Positions 33,116 to 44,908 of a DNA stretch of 64,000 nucleotides are shown piece by piece (position 1 is the first letter of the stretch; every line of letters starts with the position of its first letter). Origin of the DNA: Incurvaria masculella (Eukaryota; Arthropoda; Insecta; Lepidoptera; Incurvariidae); contig OX335642.1 of the NCBI GenBank assembly GCA_946894095.1, forward strand, positions 13,465,021-13,529,020, given 5' to 3'. The translations under genes were made by a program, and so were the position numbers. The notes below the pieces were generated by a model that saw only the letters and a program-made list of their open reading frames with translations, was not told the origin of the DNA and made no database searches.

Positions 33116-33549
33116 GATAGACTGTGTAAAACGGGGCTCAAACAAGAATAGGATATACATTAAGGCGATCGAGCAAGGAATGTGATATGTATGTTTGTAT
33201 AATCGAGCGTGAAGCAAGGGCACATTCATTAAATAAAGAACCCCGTAAAAATAACTACTTAACGAATATACTGCAAGACTGGCCCAAAACCATTAAAACA
33301 TTCCATTCGCGGGTATTGCGTCTTGCAATTACGGGATCCTCTCGATAAGAAGCATGACGGCGCACCCTGAGCTACGAGCAGCTCGGACAGCTAACTGTGA
33401 GGAATCCTACACCGCGCCTACATATACGCGGAGGAGGGGCGCCCCGCCGTCCAGTTATATGCTGGAACGTGTCGGTTAGTATCAAGCGGGCGAGGGACCT
33501 GTCAGGAATTTGGGATTGGAATTAACTCGTCGCGTCTAACGCCCGATTC
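33116..33549. other. Noncoding
   Basis: No gene recognised; 33395-33460 is GC-rich. Confidence 0.4.
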
Positions 33550-33656
33550 CACCACCTCCAGCTACACACATCCCAAAATTACCTTTCGATTACACCATAT
33601 AAATATGCCATGTAACCGAAAGTTTCTTATCGGATTTCAGGTAACTGGAGGTGGTG
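33550..33656. mobile_element. Small inverted-repeat element
   Basis: caccacctccagctac at the left and gtaactggaggtggtg at the right are inverted copies. The inner acctttcgattaca / tgtaaccgaaag pair continues the symmetry. 107 bp, noncoding. Confidence 0.55.
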
Positions 33657-33900
33657 AAAACAGGAGTAAATCGCAGGAAATATGTATTTGTTTGTATAAA
33701 TCGGTATTTTTGTCAGGACTTTTACATTTTAGAGATAGTAACCCTACGCGGGCGTGCGGCCGGAAGGGCCCTGGGCACGCGCCTCTCCGGAACTCGTCAC
33801 TTCCGGTGCCGTGACGTGAGAGGGCCTGCTGTCAGCTTCACGTACTAACGTGCCGTATGTTGACGTGCAACCTGTTGCATGTTATCGATATTTTATGGAA
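33657..33900. other. Noncoding with GC-rich patch
   Basis: 33735-33835 is GC-rich (cgggcgtgcggccggaaggg). No gene assigned. Confidence 0.35.
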
Positions 33901-34025
33901 CTAGACACGGACAACTAATACCACAACGACTCTGATATCAATTCTACACACATCATGGAAATAAGGTGCAATGCCAAGGCCTTCCTTAGTACGACCACGC
34001 TAAACTGAATGGAAAACACAAATTA
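33901..34025 (-). repeat. SINE-A 3' fragment
   Basis: gacacggacaactaatacca, aataaggtgcaatgccaagg and ccttccttagtacg match the reverse complement of the last ~120 bp of SINE-A, with substitutions. Confidence 0.5.
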
Positions 34026-35522
34026 TATTGGCTTAGTAGGTTTTTCAAGTTTTTCACTTTTTTGGCCCTGATCACTTCTGTGGTAGTTAGTTCGAAAAGA
34101 GCCGACGTATAAACGTTTTATTTACGTATTTATGAATTGCAGACAGGCGGCATATGCTGCTGCACCTAAATCCAATGCTTATCTTGTTATATTTAGTTGT
34201 AAAGTGTTTTTTTTTTGCTTTTGACATTGTTTGACGTGATTGTCCAGTCTATTTTCGAATTGGTTGGTGGTGCGCGCGGTTATGGAAGTTTAAACATTTT
34301 TGGGTTAAAAATGTTTTTGTTCAAAAATAAGTATAGGTAGGCACGAAGTGCTTGCTGTTTTTGTAAAATTTAAGTGTAGTTTTAGTTTATTTGAAAATCT
34401 AGACTCAACATCTATATCCCGGGACACACAATCTTTCTTTACTGAATCCGGACACCATAATCCATCATTCCAAGTGTTCCCTGCGTCCCAAAGGAGGATT
34501 AATAAATACAAATACAAATACACGCACAGAGTATTTTTTTTCATTGGTATGTTTTTAATAATTACGAAATAAAACCAATTCTATTCAAGCGTTGAAGAAA
34601 TTTTTCTGTGTTATGCCGCTTTAAACATCCAAGTTTCAGGGCTCGACCATTCTCGACTCTATGTACGTACATTAGCATTCAAATTCAATAATTAGGTGAA
34701 TGTGCTCACAATCCCACAAATATTTCTCCTCATTATATAACCGCATTCCAATAACGCTGTTAAACCCCGAACCAATAAATATGTTACAGTGAATTGCTGC
34801 GGAGCGAATTAACATGCGAATTATCCATCTAAGATTGAAAAAAAAACACTTTCTTGCCACCGAAAACGGGAAGAGAGTCTGTCTATGGTCATCATAACTT
34901 CCCGACAGTCAAAAATTATAAAAAAAACAACAAAGTATAGGCATCCCGTCGCAACGAGGCTGTTGAATATTGATTAAGACGTCCAAATTCATTATAATTG
35001 AGATAGTCTATAAGGTGTTACTTACTGGGATAAAGTATCGACGGGAGGTTCTCAAAAATAGTCAGTCGATGTAACAATTCAGTTCCTATATTTGGGAAGT
35101 TGCAACATAAATAGCTACGAACTACTTTGGCTCCATCTAATTTGAAGCATACACAGGTGTATAGGCTATAACTTTAGACTATGATGGAAAATTTAATTAT
35201 CGATCAATATCGGTTTCCCATTTTTACGGGCGATTGGAAAATAAAACTGTAGATTTCGTGTGAGCGACCATACCATAGAAACGTCAGTGACAAAACTGTA
35301 TGTTGTTGTATTCTTGACAAGTTTTATTAATCGAGGTTTATTAATTTCAATCACGCTAAACGTGTAATATTTGTGTATGCGTTCTGTTTTATTTTGTACG
35401 GCACCGAACGGTTTGACAGATCCTTTAGGTCACCTTGACGTCACCTGTCCTGAAAATTAGGGAATATATTATAAGATCGGTGTACTAACTATGCATAGCA
35501 AATGTATACTTCTAAGAATGCA
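34026..35522. other. Noncoding AT-rich stretch
   Basis: Frames of 60-79 codons at 34305-34860 lack domains. No repeat recognised. Confidence 0.4.
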
Positions 35523-35672
35523 TGTACAGTCGTTTTGTCTGAAATCTATACACCGGAAATAGAGACAAATTTGAGATCTCTTTCTGACATGCTGACGTCA
35601 ACCATAGAGTAAAAGGGACTTAGAAATTCCTTCTCTTTCCAGTGTATACATTTGATAAGTAACGACTGTACA
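35523..35672. mobile_element. Short TIR element (MITE)
   Basis: Ends tgtacagtcgtt and aacgactgtaca are perfect inverted repeats. The symmetry continues as ctatacaccgg / ccagtgtatac and gagatctctttctgacatg in the centre. 150 bp, noncoding. The ends resemble those of Tc1/mariner-derived MITEs in style, but no TA target duplication is evident. Confidence 0.6.
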
Positions 35673-36110
35673 TACAATACAATCGGACTGCCAGCCACTG
35701 CGTTGTCCAGTTCCAAGTTGTCTGCGGCGAGCGCAACTCTCGCCGTGCCGCATCGGTGACGGGTGCCATCTCGGCCCCCGCTTTACGTGTGTTTGAACTA
35801 ACGGCACCTCGTCAAGCGTGCGATCATGTAAATGATAACAGTGGTTGGTCTAAGAAAGTCGTGGCCAAAACATTCCTTTTAGATCGAATCGTAACGGCTC
35901 CATAAGGCGTCAAGGCGGAGACAGAAAAAAAATCTCAGAATCAAGAAGGCGACCTTGATCGATCATCTTTTTCACCGAGTGAAGTCTACACAGATGCTTC
36001 CGTACGCTTACACGATATCTTTACTTACACGGCAGATTGTTCCGAATTGCCTTAATTCTCCTCCGAAAACTGTATCACGACATGAAGGGACAATAGGCAG
36101 GGAAGGGAAC
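35673..36110. other. Noncoding
   Basis: GC-richer at 35690-35820. No gene recognised. Confidence 0.4.
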
Positions 36111-36168
36111 CTACAGTTTTACATGGGTTCCCAACAATGCATTGCTGGGAACCCATGTAAAACTGTAG
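36111..36168. repeat. 58 bp near-perfect palindrome made from SINE-A sequence
   Basis: ctacagttttacatgggttc followed by ccaacaatgcattg and its inverted copy; only one base pair breaks the dyad. Each arm matches the ccatgtaaaactgtag motif of SINE-A (28916-28931), so it looks like a head-to-head SINE junction. Confidence 0.75.
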
Positions 36169-36527
36169 TCCCGATTGCCCACTTGAAATTTGCGTGGGAT
36201 CCAAACCACGAACTAGAAATCCCCTAGTCGCCTCGTACGCCACGCACAACTTGTACTCTTTTTAAGTGTCGGAAGCTCGACTGAAGAGGAAACTGAGGTG
36301 GCAGCAGGCTTTGAGACGCGTCAACGTAAGCCAGTTAGGCTACACGTTAACCACGCGGCAGACAGGGGGAGGCAGACAATCGAGTTAGCGGCGGCTGGCG
36401 AGCCAGCGGGGGCGACAACACCAGACTATTGCCAGGGAGCATAAATAACGTTCTATTGCGATTACGTGGACCTTTTTAAATATTTAAATGTTGTTCACGC
36501 GCTGAGCGGAAGAGGACAAGCAGTTGA
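36169..36527. other. Noncoding
   Basis: No gene recognised. Confidence 0.4.
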
Positions 36528-36745
36528 GCGGGTCATAGCTCAGGGGCGCGGTGACTTGCCTTATTTGAGGCCGTGGGTATGTTACTTTCTTTCTATTTCT
36601 GAGGTGGAAAGTGCTTCACCACGAACGCGAACTTTCCCATAGTTCCCAATCCGTTTAAAACTGTAGACTCCTTCCCTACCTTCACATTGGATAGCAGGTG
36701 GTCGAAGCGGCAATGAAACATTTTCCGTGTTTTCCATACAGAGGC
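36528..36745 (+). repeat. SINE-A copy, 3'-truncated and diverged
   Basis: Head ggtcatagctcaggggcgcg (A box region), then a weak B box, ctttctatttctgaggtgg, ccaatccgtttaaaactgta, ggtggtcgaagcggcaatga and ttttccgtgttttcc, collinear with the SINE at 28776. Confidence 0.6.
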
Positions 36746-37261
36746 CTTATTCTGCTAATTGATAACTGCGCGCGTTATGTTTGTGTTTTCTCAAAACCGC
36801 ATGTTTCGCGCGAAATGGTATTCTACTAGCGCAGTTTGCAAAACGCATGCGTTGTGTTTGTGTTTTGTTCGCAAACTCGTAACGCGCGCTCCATGTTCTC
36901 GTGGGCCGTGTGTTTTGCCGAAAACTTGCGGTTTTGAGAATTGAAATTGTCAAATTCGGAGCATCGCATCGCCGAACTTCGAATATTACTTTCCTACATT
37001 ACGTTGGTATATCGCTATCTCTTTCTTTTCGTATAAGATATTTAAGAGAGAAATTAACTGTCAAAATCATGACAGGTTATTTTACCCTTTAGGCGGCGCG
37101 CAAGACAAACCACGCCATAGACAATAACAAAACGCGTGTGTGAATTTAGCTGAATACCGATTTTTGGAAACCGCACTCAAAACTTCGCATGTTATGTTTG
37201 ACCGAAACATAACTCATACGGAATGGTTTGAAATTGGACAAATAGCAGAATCGGGCTTCTG
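36746..37261. other. Noncoding, internally repetitive at 36770-36935
   Basis: Loosely repeated units with gcgttatgtttgtgttttct, gcgttgtgtttgtgttttgt and ccgtgtgttttgccgaaaac, about 60-70 bases apart. No gene. Confidence 0.35.
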
Positions 37262-37375
37262 CTCCATAAAGTGACCGTCCTATCATGGCACCTAATTCCT
37301 TCGGGAATGCGGTGTGTAGGGCTAATATGACGATGGGTTTGGCATTAGCCATCGATATTCAATTACATGAATCCA
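37262..37375 (+). repeat. SINE-A 3' end
   Basis: cctatcatggcacctaattc, cttcgggaatgcggtgt and gggctaatatgacg followed by ggcattagccatcgat match the last ~110 bp of SINE-A. Confidence 0.55.
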
Positions 37376-38082
37376 GTTCACCTGTACTTGATATAAAATT
37401 GAATTCTGGATGCAATTATTATGATCCAGGAGGAATCTCAACCGGCCAAGACTAAAGGTGCTAGAGTTTCCACATAAAAAGATAATACATTTTGTTCGGA
37501 CACCGAGAGCGCCATCTTTGACCACTACTCGAACCAATTTACTTACGGCGCCATCTATAACGTGAGAGGTGACTCCATCGACCGACGCGGGCGGCTTGAA
37601 CGAACGACGCGCGTGCGCAGGCGGTGGAATTGGAAACATAAACCGTCACTAGGTGGCGACACGACGTCAAAAGTTGCTGACGGTCATTATCAAGGTGTTT
37701 TCCCCATGCCCGGGACGCTGTTGCAGCCTTCAATTGCCTACAATTCAGGTCAAAGCGAGGTCTAGATCAGGGGCCCATTCAGGTAAGAACAAGTTCGAAT
37801 TCGTCGCTAAATATCAACTCACTTTTTTAAATAGTCAATGTTTCCACACTTCTTGAACATCATTACAGTTGGGTAAAAATCTAGTCTGTCCCGTAAATAC
37901 GTTGGAAGTATAAATAACGATTCCGTTATTTTAATAATAATATATTTCCCAGCTATTTTTAGGTTAACTCACTCCCGAACTCGAACTCACTCTTGACCTG
38001 AATGGACCCCCTGGTCTGCAGTTTGGATCAGAGGCTACCATCTCTCACGAATTTCCATCGAGACTTTGAAATTTGCATGACG
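37376..38082. other. Noncoding
   Basis: No gene; GC-rich at 37560-37630. Confidence 0.4.
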
Positions 38083-38150
38083 TTTTTATCCGACTTAAAA
38101 AAAGGAGGAGGTTCTCAATTCGTCTGAATCTTTTTTTTAAGTCATCTCAC
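38083..38150 (+). repeat. Fragment of the AACCGACTTC element
   Basis: atccgacttaaaaaaaggag then gaggttctcaattcgtctga matches, in reverse complement, the right end of the element at 7326-7946. Confidence 0.55.
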
Positions 38151-38195
38151 CATCACACATCACCATCACGTGGCAACTGTATTTATTTATTTAGT

Positions 38196-38420
38196 ACTAG
38201 CTGCGGTACCCGGCTCCGCTCGGGTCAATGTCGTGTTGGATTGATTTCTGAATTATTTCCTGGATAAAAAGTAACCGACCAAAAGGTTGGTCCAGGACTA
38301 TGTATCCATCTAATGATTGAATGAGAAACATCCACATATTCCCATTTAGAGCTTCGTAAAAATTTGGGAGTGAATTTTAAAAGCATGTGCCGCCAAACCC
38401 TTACTGCACTGGCACAGCTA
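38196..38420 (-). mobile_element. Helitron-type 3' end, reverse strand
   Basis: actagctgcggtacccggct followed by ccgctcgggt is the inverted 3' terminus of the Helitron family seen at 15465-15496. The body then matches 15290-15460 in reverse (tggataaaaagtaaccgacc, ggtccaggactatgtatcca, ttcccatttagagcttcgt). 5' end missing. Confidence 0.7.
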
Positions 38421-40191
38421 TAGAAATGCTGCACATAGAAATTGATACAAAACCTAGAAAGGCGGGATTAACCCTACCACCTTCCTTACTTTTACTAAGT
38501 TTTATGAGAAATACATCCACCTTGAACATCGAAAACGGTAAGCCATCCGGAATCTGACTGCGCCCAGAGTTGCTATTCGTTGATGAAATACGCATATAAA
38601 TCGGGTGAGTGGTTCGAAGTTATCGCTCTACATGATATCGTGGAACTTTCTGTAGGCTTTTTTAACACCTAAAATTTTTAAGTATATAGTTTTTATTTTT
38701 CTTTTTAGGTTAGTAAGTAAAAATCAGCAACTCTATAAAGAAATTGTCATGTTTGATGGATCAATGAATAGATTCCGTGGACGGTCAGACTAATAGATCG
38801 ATAACGAGCCACAAATTTCAAGAGGGTGTTTAGTTATTTCGGCAATTCCTTCGAAAAAAGGGGACAGGGATTTTTTCTTAGTTCGGTAAGATATTTGCGT
38901 ACGGTAGCGCTAGCAATTTTAAAATATTGATATTTTTATCTGTGAGGGGTTTGTCTACAAAAGGCGTCATTTCTGCTATCCGTTCACGACCAATAATTGT
39001 GGCAAGCCAACAAATTGTCATACAGAAACCATACGGCGACTATCATGGAAATCCACACAAGGTCAGGCGACATGCAGATGCTATCACATCACTCGTGGCC
39101 AAGATGAGGTCATCGGGGTAGCCAGATTATAGTTACATTTTTATATATGTAAAATCTACATTTCCGATGGTCGCTCCTTCCTAGAAGTAGTGTACAAAAT
39201 CGGCCGTTGCTTTAACAATTTAGAAAAGCTGTTTTTAGACATGCTAAAGAAGAAATATTAATCGTAAGCAAAGCAAAGTTGTATTCCTGGTCCTTTTAAT
39301 TTGTATATTATCTTATTCGTAATGTTTGCTTAAAATTCCCAGCCACAACAATATTTCTAATTGCAGTTAGTACGCATACGAATTCGGGACGCGCAACATC
39401 GAATGTTTGTTATACTAAATAGCACCCTGTGATGTTCTTGTGTTATTACGTGTTCTTACGATTCATTGGAGCTCGAGAAAATGAGCAAGTAACGAATTCG
39501 ATACCGAACTCACTGGCCGGCGGCGCGCGGCGTGGCGCTTCCGTTTTTGTATGGATGTAAAAGTGGCTACTTCGCCCCATACCAACGAGTTTCGGTTTCT
39601 AATCCCTCCCTTCCATGCTCGTTGACAGAGAAGATACATAAAGAAAATACGTTTGATGTTTTAAAAGAAATTGGTAAATATCGAAATGTCTTCTGTAACC
39701 ATAGCACAGCGTTTTGTATGGATCATTTCTGAATGGAAAAAAAATTGGAAAAATAAATCGGTCTAATGCGAGGTCTAATGGTACCTTTATTTGAAGCCTC
39801 AAGATAAAGTATAGTAGATACGAATTCGGCTACATTTGAACGCGTCCAATGACGAATAGCCGCTGACCTCAGCGGGCTTCCCCCTGACGCGCGGATCCCT
39901 CAGGCATCCTCAGGGCTCGAAGCGGAATTATTAATACACCTCCGACACCTCTTCGTGTCGACAGCTGACGAGAGACGAGAGGTCGACATACATGCTACTA
40001 CCGCTGCAAGTCTGTTTCCACTGAACATAATTTGTATGCAAACATTAGAACGGGTTTACAGAAGATATAATTGCAGGTACAAGATATCATTCAAGTCCGG
40101 CGTGGTGGTCTATAAATGGAAAACTAATTGATAGAAAATAAGTAAGGTTTAACTTATTTTGATTTCGTAACAGTGGAAATTGAAATAAACT
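38421..40191. other. Noncoding
   Basis: A 64-codon frame at 38927-39121 and others lack domains. A small GC-rich patch at 39510-39540. No gene called. Confidence 0.4.
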
Positions 40192-40325
40192 CTTAGGGCC
40201 GAGTGCACGAAAGGTCAAAAAAATCTAAATCAACGGCAACTTATAATAAACACGTCACTTTGTATGGACAAAACGGAAGGAACTCCATGCGGTTTACTAA
40301 CAGTAATCGGGGTTTGCAGTCGTAT
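40192..40325 (+). mobile_element. Truncated copy of MITE-2
   Basis: Begins ttagggccgagtgcacgaaa and contains aacacgtcactttgtatgga then ggaaggaactccatgcggtt, matching the left half of the element at 53834-54127. The right terminus is absent. Confidence 0.6.
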
Positions 40326-40697
40326 TCAGAGTGGGCGGACTAACTTTAGTACGCGTAATAAGGTCGGACTAAACCGGTTTTTGCATGGTTCGTAAACCGT
40401 AAACCGGTGCTAATTCTGTACTAACTTTTGAAAGGTTCACCCTGAATATGACTGTTGGATTTTTTTACTCCAAGGTCGACGTGAATATGACAGGAAAATA
40501 TCTTGAATTAGTATCTTTTTTCGGGAAAATTAGCTTACACACCCTTAGTGCGTAAAAGTGCATGTATATCGCTACCGTCTCGTTGAAAGCTAACATAGAC
40601 GGTAACTATCTCTTTGAACATACATATAACATACATTTTTGTTTATTTTATGCCTGATAAATACAATTTAATATAGGTAGTTACAAACTATACCTAA
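40326..40697. other. Noncoding
   Basis: AT-rich. The words taaaccggttttt and gtaaaccggtgc recur; no gene. Confidence 0.35.
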
Positions 40698-40900
40698 TTG
40701 GTGAGCACACTAAGCAGTTATGTATTTAACAACGTCACAGAAGAATTTCTTAAAAATGTTAAGTATTTCTGAAATAATTATGAGGCATATTTAAAATAAG
40801 TAACTTTTTGCGCATGCCACATAATAAACCTTAAAAATGTCAACATGTTTATAATTAGTTTGATAACATTACATACATAACTGCTTAGTGTACTCGCCAA
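40698..40900. mobile_element. Short TIR element (MITE)
   Basis: Left end ttggtgagcacactaagcag then ttatgtatt; right end, reverse complemented, ttggcgagtacactaagcag then ttatgtatgtaa. 203 bp, AT-rich interior, noncoding. Confidence 0.7.
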
Positions 40901-41476
40901 TAGAGTTATATGTCGTTCGTAGCTTCTCTCAGCATTTATCTCAAATCGCCTGAGTTGAGCTACTGCTGCGGCACCGGCCGCACAGCTATACATCTACTGT
41001 GACTCCGATGTCCGGCGTGACGAGCGGAACACACCAACCAACTGGCACTGCACCAACACCCCATCACGTAGCATCCTCAACAGGACGAATAAAGTTATGA
41101 AGAGGGTCGACATTTAGTGACTAGCCGACTCCGGCGTACCCTTCATTGCCAGGCTCTGCCTAGGCTCGCCGCAGACGCCGCGTGCTCAGCCTTGACCTTC
41201 TACCCCGTCAGCGGGGCTCCCTGCTCCTGCCTCCGACGGAAATGTCAACCCGGGCGTGCAGAAATAACCTCGCTTCAACGGTACGCCGCTTTGAAGCTAT
41301 TTACTAATAATGTACGCTCTCTGCGCCTCTCACAGGGGGGACACTTGTCAGCAAGTTTCGGGGCCGACGTTAGACCCTTTTCACGCGATGCTAGGGTTGC
41401 TGACAGTTGATCTTTTAAATATTATACCAACTAAATATCTTTTGTCCATTAGGAAAGGATGCAAACAATTTACAGA
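40901..41476. other. Noncoding, GC-rich at 40965-41300
   Basis: A 97-codon open frame (41117-41410, +) lies in this GC-rich stretch but has no domain that I recognise. Possibly an old repeat or untranslated exon. Confidence 0.3.
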
Positions 41477-41757
41477 GACAAGTGCGAGTCGCACTCGCAC
41501 ACGAAGGATTCCGTACCATTTACAAGATTTTACAACGTTTCTTGTATAGTGGCACCCCTTTACTTTTTAATTGTTTTTTTATTTTTACTATTTGGTAATA
41601 ACGGCAACAGAAACACAAACTAAGAAAATTTCAGCTGTCTACCTATTACGGTTCATGACATACAGCCCTGTGACAGACGGACGGAAGGACGAACGGACGT
41701 ACGGACGGACGGACAGCGGAGGCTTAGGAATAGAGTTCTCTTGGGCACCCTTAAAAC
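41477..41757 (+). mobile_element. rep-B element
   Basis: Starts near caagtgcgagtcgcactcgc and continues gaaggattccgtaccat, agctgtctacctattacggt, an interrupted gacggacgg run and agcggaggcttaggaatag. The last bases are diverged (cccttaaaactg), so the 3' hairpin is lost. Confidence 0.75.
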
Positions 41758-42181
41758 TGCTGAATAATGTTCTATTTTCTTGAGTAATTGAATGTGTTCG
41801 CTAGAAACTGTCTGAAAAATTGGCAACCTTAGCACGATATAGTCAGGAATTTCTGATTACTGCGTCTCGGGACAGGCAATGGTTTACCATTATCGTCACA
41901 AAGAAGAAAGTTCCCACTATAACATTTGGTCGAAATATACTGTCCCAAGATAAACCGAGTTATTGTGTTTTACACACACATGAGCGACCGTGGCGAAGAG
42001 AGATATTTGAATTGACAATGTGTTCATATTGGATTTGCAGTAGCCTCCTATTCAAATACCATTACAAGCAATGTAGGGTTGCCAACGTTGGAGTACGATT
42101 TTCCGGGAGATGACCAAAACTCATTCGTATGAGGAGCACTTGAAAAAAGCTTTGAATGAATTTCGCATCGGGAAGACTAAG
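41758..42181. other. Noncoding
   Basis: A 97-codon open frame (41820-42113, +) lacks domains. No gene called. Confidence 0.35.
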
Positions 42182-42483
42182 AAAAAACCGGCCAAGTGCG
42201 AGTCGGACTCGCGCACGAAGGGTACCGTACCATCGTACAAGATTTAAAACAAAAAATCACGTTCTTTGTAAGAGGCCCCCTTTAATTTTTATATTTTTTA
42301 ATGTTACCTATTTGTTGTTATAGCGGCAAAATAAATACACACTCTGTGAAAAATTCAGCTGCCTACCTATTACGGTTCATGAGATACAGCCCTGTGACAG
42401 ACTGACTGACTGACGGACGGACGGACAGCGCAGGCTTAGTAATAGGGTTCCGTTTTCACCCTTTGGGTGCGGAACCCTAAAAA
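42182..42483 (+). mobile_element. rep-B element, complete copy
   Basis: Runs from aaaaaaccggccaagtgcga to tgcggaaccctaaaaa, about 300 bp. The head has a perfect 9 bp dyad around gtgcgagtcggactcgc. ggccaagtgcg resembles a pol III A box, and ~33 bases on, the B-box position holds ggtaccgtacc. The body has aaattcagctgcctacctat, ttcatgagatacagccctgt and a gactgacggacgg run. The 3' end folds (agggttccg...cggaaccct). Noncoding. A tRNA-like SINE origin is inferred; other classes are possible. Confidence 0.75.
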
Positions 42484-42581
42484 GGATTCTTTATGAATTT
42501 CATTTAGAAATAATTATTTTACACCCGCCAAAAATTTAATTCCGGGGTAATATTTAGATAGACGGCTTACCGCGCGTTTGA

Positions 42582-43293
42582 GGAGCAGGACGTGCTGTAT
42601 TAGTGATTAAGTGCGCCGATGGAAGGTTGGGTCATACGGTTTATAGAAAACCTACCCATACTAACATGCATCCTCACATCATCACCCGGCATACTTACAA
42701 TCGATACCAAAATAGCATTTTACAGATAGCGGAACGTCTTCGTGATTCATTACACATTGCTGCGGAGATTAAATTCATCGAGACAGTTCTGCAAGGCAAT
42801 GGTTATAAGGCAAGAGACTGGAGAACCAGAAGAAAGAACGACAAGCACAGTATGACATCAAGAGGCGAGCCGCACACCTGCCGTACATCAGGGGAGTGAC
42901 TGACTGCATCGCGAGTATACTGAGGAGATCCACCATTCCATTCGTTCTGTACCCTCAACGCAAGGTTTCAGCCATGCTCAAATCGGGGAAGGACAAGATT
43001 ACACGCCGCGAGTTCCGTTTTCATGCGGAAAGTCATACATTGGCCAAACAAAGAGGACACGTACGAGTATTACGGAGCACATACGTAGTCAGCGCTGTGT
43101 GAGCATGCAGAATCGGAACCCGGGCACTGGTTGAGGTTTGATCAGGTGAAAGTCCTAGTACCTGAACAACGAAACCTCCCACGAACAATTTGGGAGTCCA
43201 TCGAAATCAGCAAGCACAAGAAATTTAATCGTGAAGATTTATACCATATTTCGCCCATATGGAAACCTGTGCTGAATATGCTGAAAACTGAAT
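42582..43293 (+). pseudogene. Penelope-like element (PLE) reverse transcriptase remnant
   Basis: Reads DGRLGHTVYRKPTHTNMH, ILQIAERLRDSLHIAAEIKF and VLQGNGYKARD. It then shifts frame to AAHLPYIRGVTDCIASILRR, FVLYPQRKVSAMLKSGKDKI, and later CEHAESEPGHWLRFDQVKVL and PRTIWESIEISKHKKFNRED. The order GH.VYRKPTHTD, LPYI.G..D.I...LR, AV.EHA.E.GH..F is that of Penelope-like elements, C-terminal to the RT palm and across the linker to the end of the GIY-YIG nuclease. The GVY.IPC...YIG.T core that should lie between KDK (about 43000) and CEHA (about 43100) is absent, so the nuclease is dead. The catalytic RT palm upstream is missing too. Confidence 0.8.
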
Positions 43294-43542
43294 TTCGAAG
43301 AGATGCACCGACAACATACGTCCAGGGAAATACAGTGTGTTTTGCACTTCACACGAAATTCGGAACGCAGCCAATCCTCAAGCAAATGTACGAGTGTTGC
43401 CATGGACGCTGAGTCAAGTCGAGCAGAGCGACGGGTGGTCAGTAACGTGCCTACCTCGGTCGCGGCAGGCACCACAATCTCCTGAAGATGGAGCCCATGT
43501 GAGGCTCCAAAACCTCGAGCAGCACGTCCCTAATACACCACA
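43294..43542. other. Noncoding
   Basis: Short frames only; no domain. Confidence 0.4.
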
Positions 43543-43605
43543 TTCCCGAAGGAATTAGGTGCCATGCCAGGACCTTCCCTTTCTAGCATCTCCAATACGA
43601 TTATA
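43543..43605 (-). repeat. SINE-A 3' fragment
   Basis: cattcccgaaggaattaggt then gccatgccaggaccttccct, the reverse complement of 29058-29103 in the reference SINE. Confidence 0.55.
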
Positions 43606-44908
43606 GTTCGGAATATTTTCATTCTCAACATAAAACTGTTGCAACGCGACCATAGCGAGCCCAATAAAAATGAATTCAATAATAGTCACTTCGCATCCCG
43701 TGGGATCGAGCAACGGCAAAAAAGTGCCCGCGGGGACGTCCGCTCGCCTCGACGCGCCGACCGAAAGTGAATCGCCGCCGGCCGATCGCCGCTCCGTCTC
43801 CATCAATTTTCACTTTCGCGAACTACCCTTAGGGGAGCACGCGCGCTCGACTCTACGCGATGGCCGTTTGATGGATCAGTCCTAGATTTAGCAGGATGCT
43901 AGCTGAATCTTTGGAAAATTCGACACATATTAATTAGGGTCCTCGAATGATTTATGTTCTTACGCTAACATTTCACTTCTCGGGCTCTGTTAAGGCGGAA
44001 CAGCACCCCAAAACTTGAAAAACCGTGGAGTTTTTGAGTTATTAAAAATATGTCATGCTCTGATCTTAAACCTACAAATCAAGCTTTATATATTATTTGT
44101 AAATATTCAAGATAGGTTTAAAAATACAAACCCAAAGCGTCATTTACTTTAAAATAAATTTATTAAGAACCGCTAATTGTTTTGAAATGATTTTCTTTTG
44201 CCGTCCCGTTGCAAAAAGCCAAAAATGGGAGGGTCCGACTCTGGTGTTTGACACGCATTGGTACAGAATTTTTTTCCTACTAACGGTTGTTTAAAATTCG
44301 GAAAAAAATATCATTACAGATATACTTATATAGTTGTCCATCAACTAATTACTTATGTTCAAAACTTTATACTTTTTGAGAAAAAGCCAGATTTCTGGAG
44401 CGCTAATTTTGTATGAAATGGCAAAATTTCTTCGTTTTGCTCTCAAGTCTCGTAGTGATATTCCCAACAAGACCCATGTCCATGTTCAGAAGTAGTGAGA
44501 CCCTCGGCACGTGACCACGTACACGTTTGACCAGTTTTAATGGTATTTCAATGCATAAAACTGCTTTTGCCGCACTATAGCAACTTTCTGTCTTGTTGCC
44601 ACCTTAAAAGAAAACACAAGCGCACGATCCTTCAACCCTCGACGGGGTAAGGTAGGAAAGTGTGTAATAATAGGCACACATGGTTGTATGTATGCATCAG
44701 TTACGGAGTCTGGAATCCGGGTCATGCCGGCCTAGTGCCGGGCTAACGGTGCTGAAGCGGTGTAAACATTGTAAAACTATCTGGATTAACTGCCGCGTGC
44801 GGACAACGTTTTAACGCGTCAGCATGTCCAGACATGGAATCTCGACCATTCACTTAGTGGATAAAGCCTTTTTATTCTTCGTTACTTCGTTCCTTAGTCA
44901 CAGAATAA
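43606..44908. other. Noncoding, CpG-rich at 43690-43865
   Basis: The CpG-rich patch (gcccgcggggacgtccgctc, gaatcgccgccggccgatcg) could be a promoter or untranslated exon. The rest is AT-rich with no gene. Confidence 0.35.

Noticed and set aside
42603..42899. A complete Penelope-like protein
   Set aside because: Only the post-palm part is present, in several frames, with the nuclease core missing; called as a pseudogene instead.
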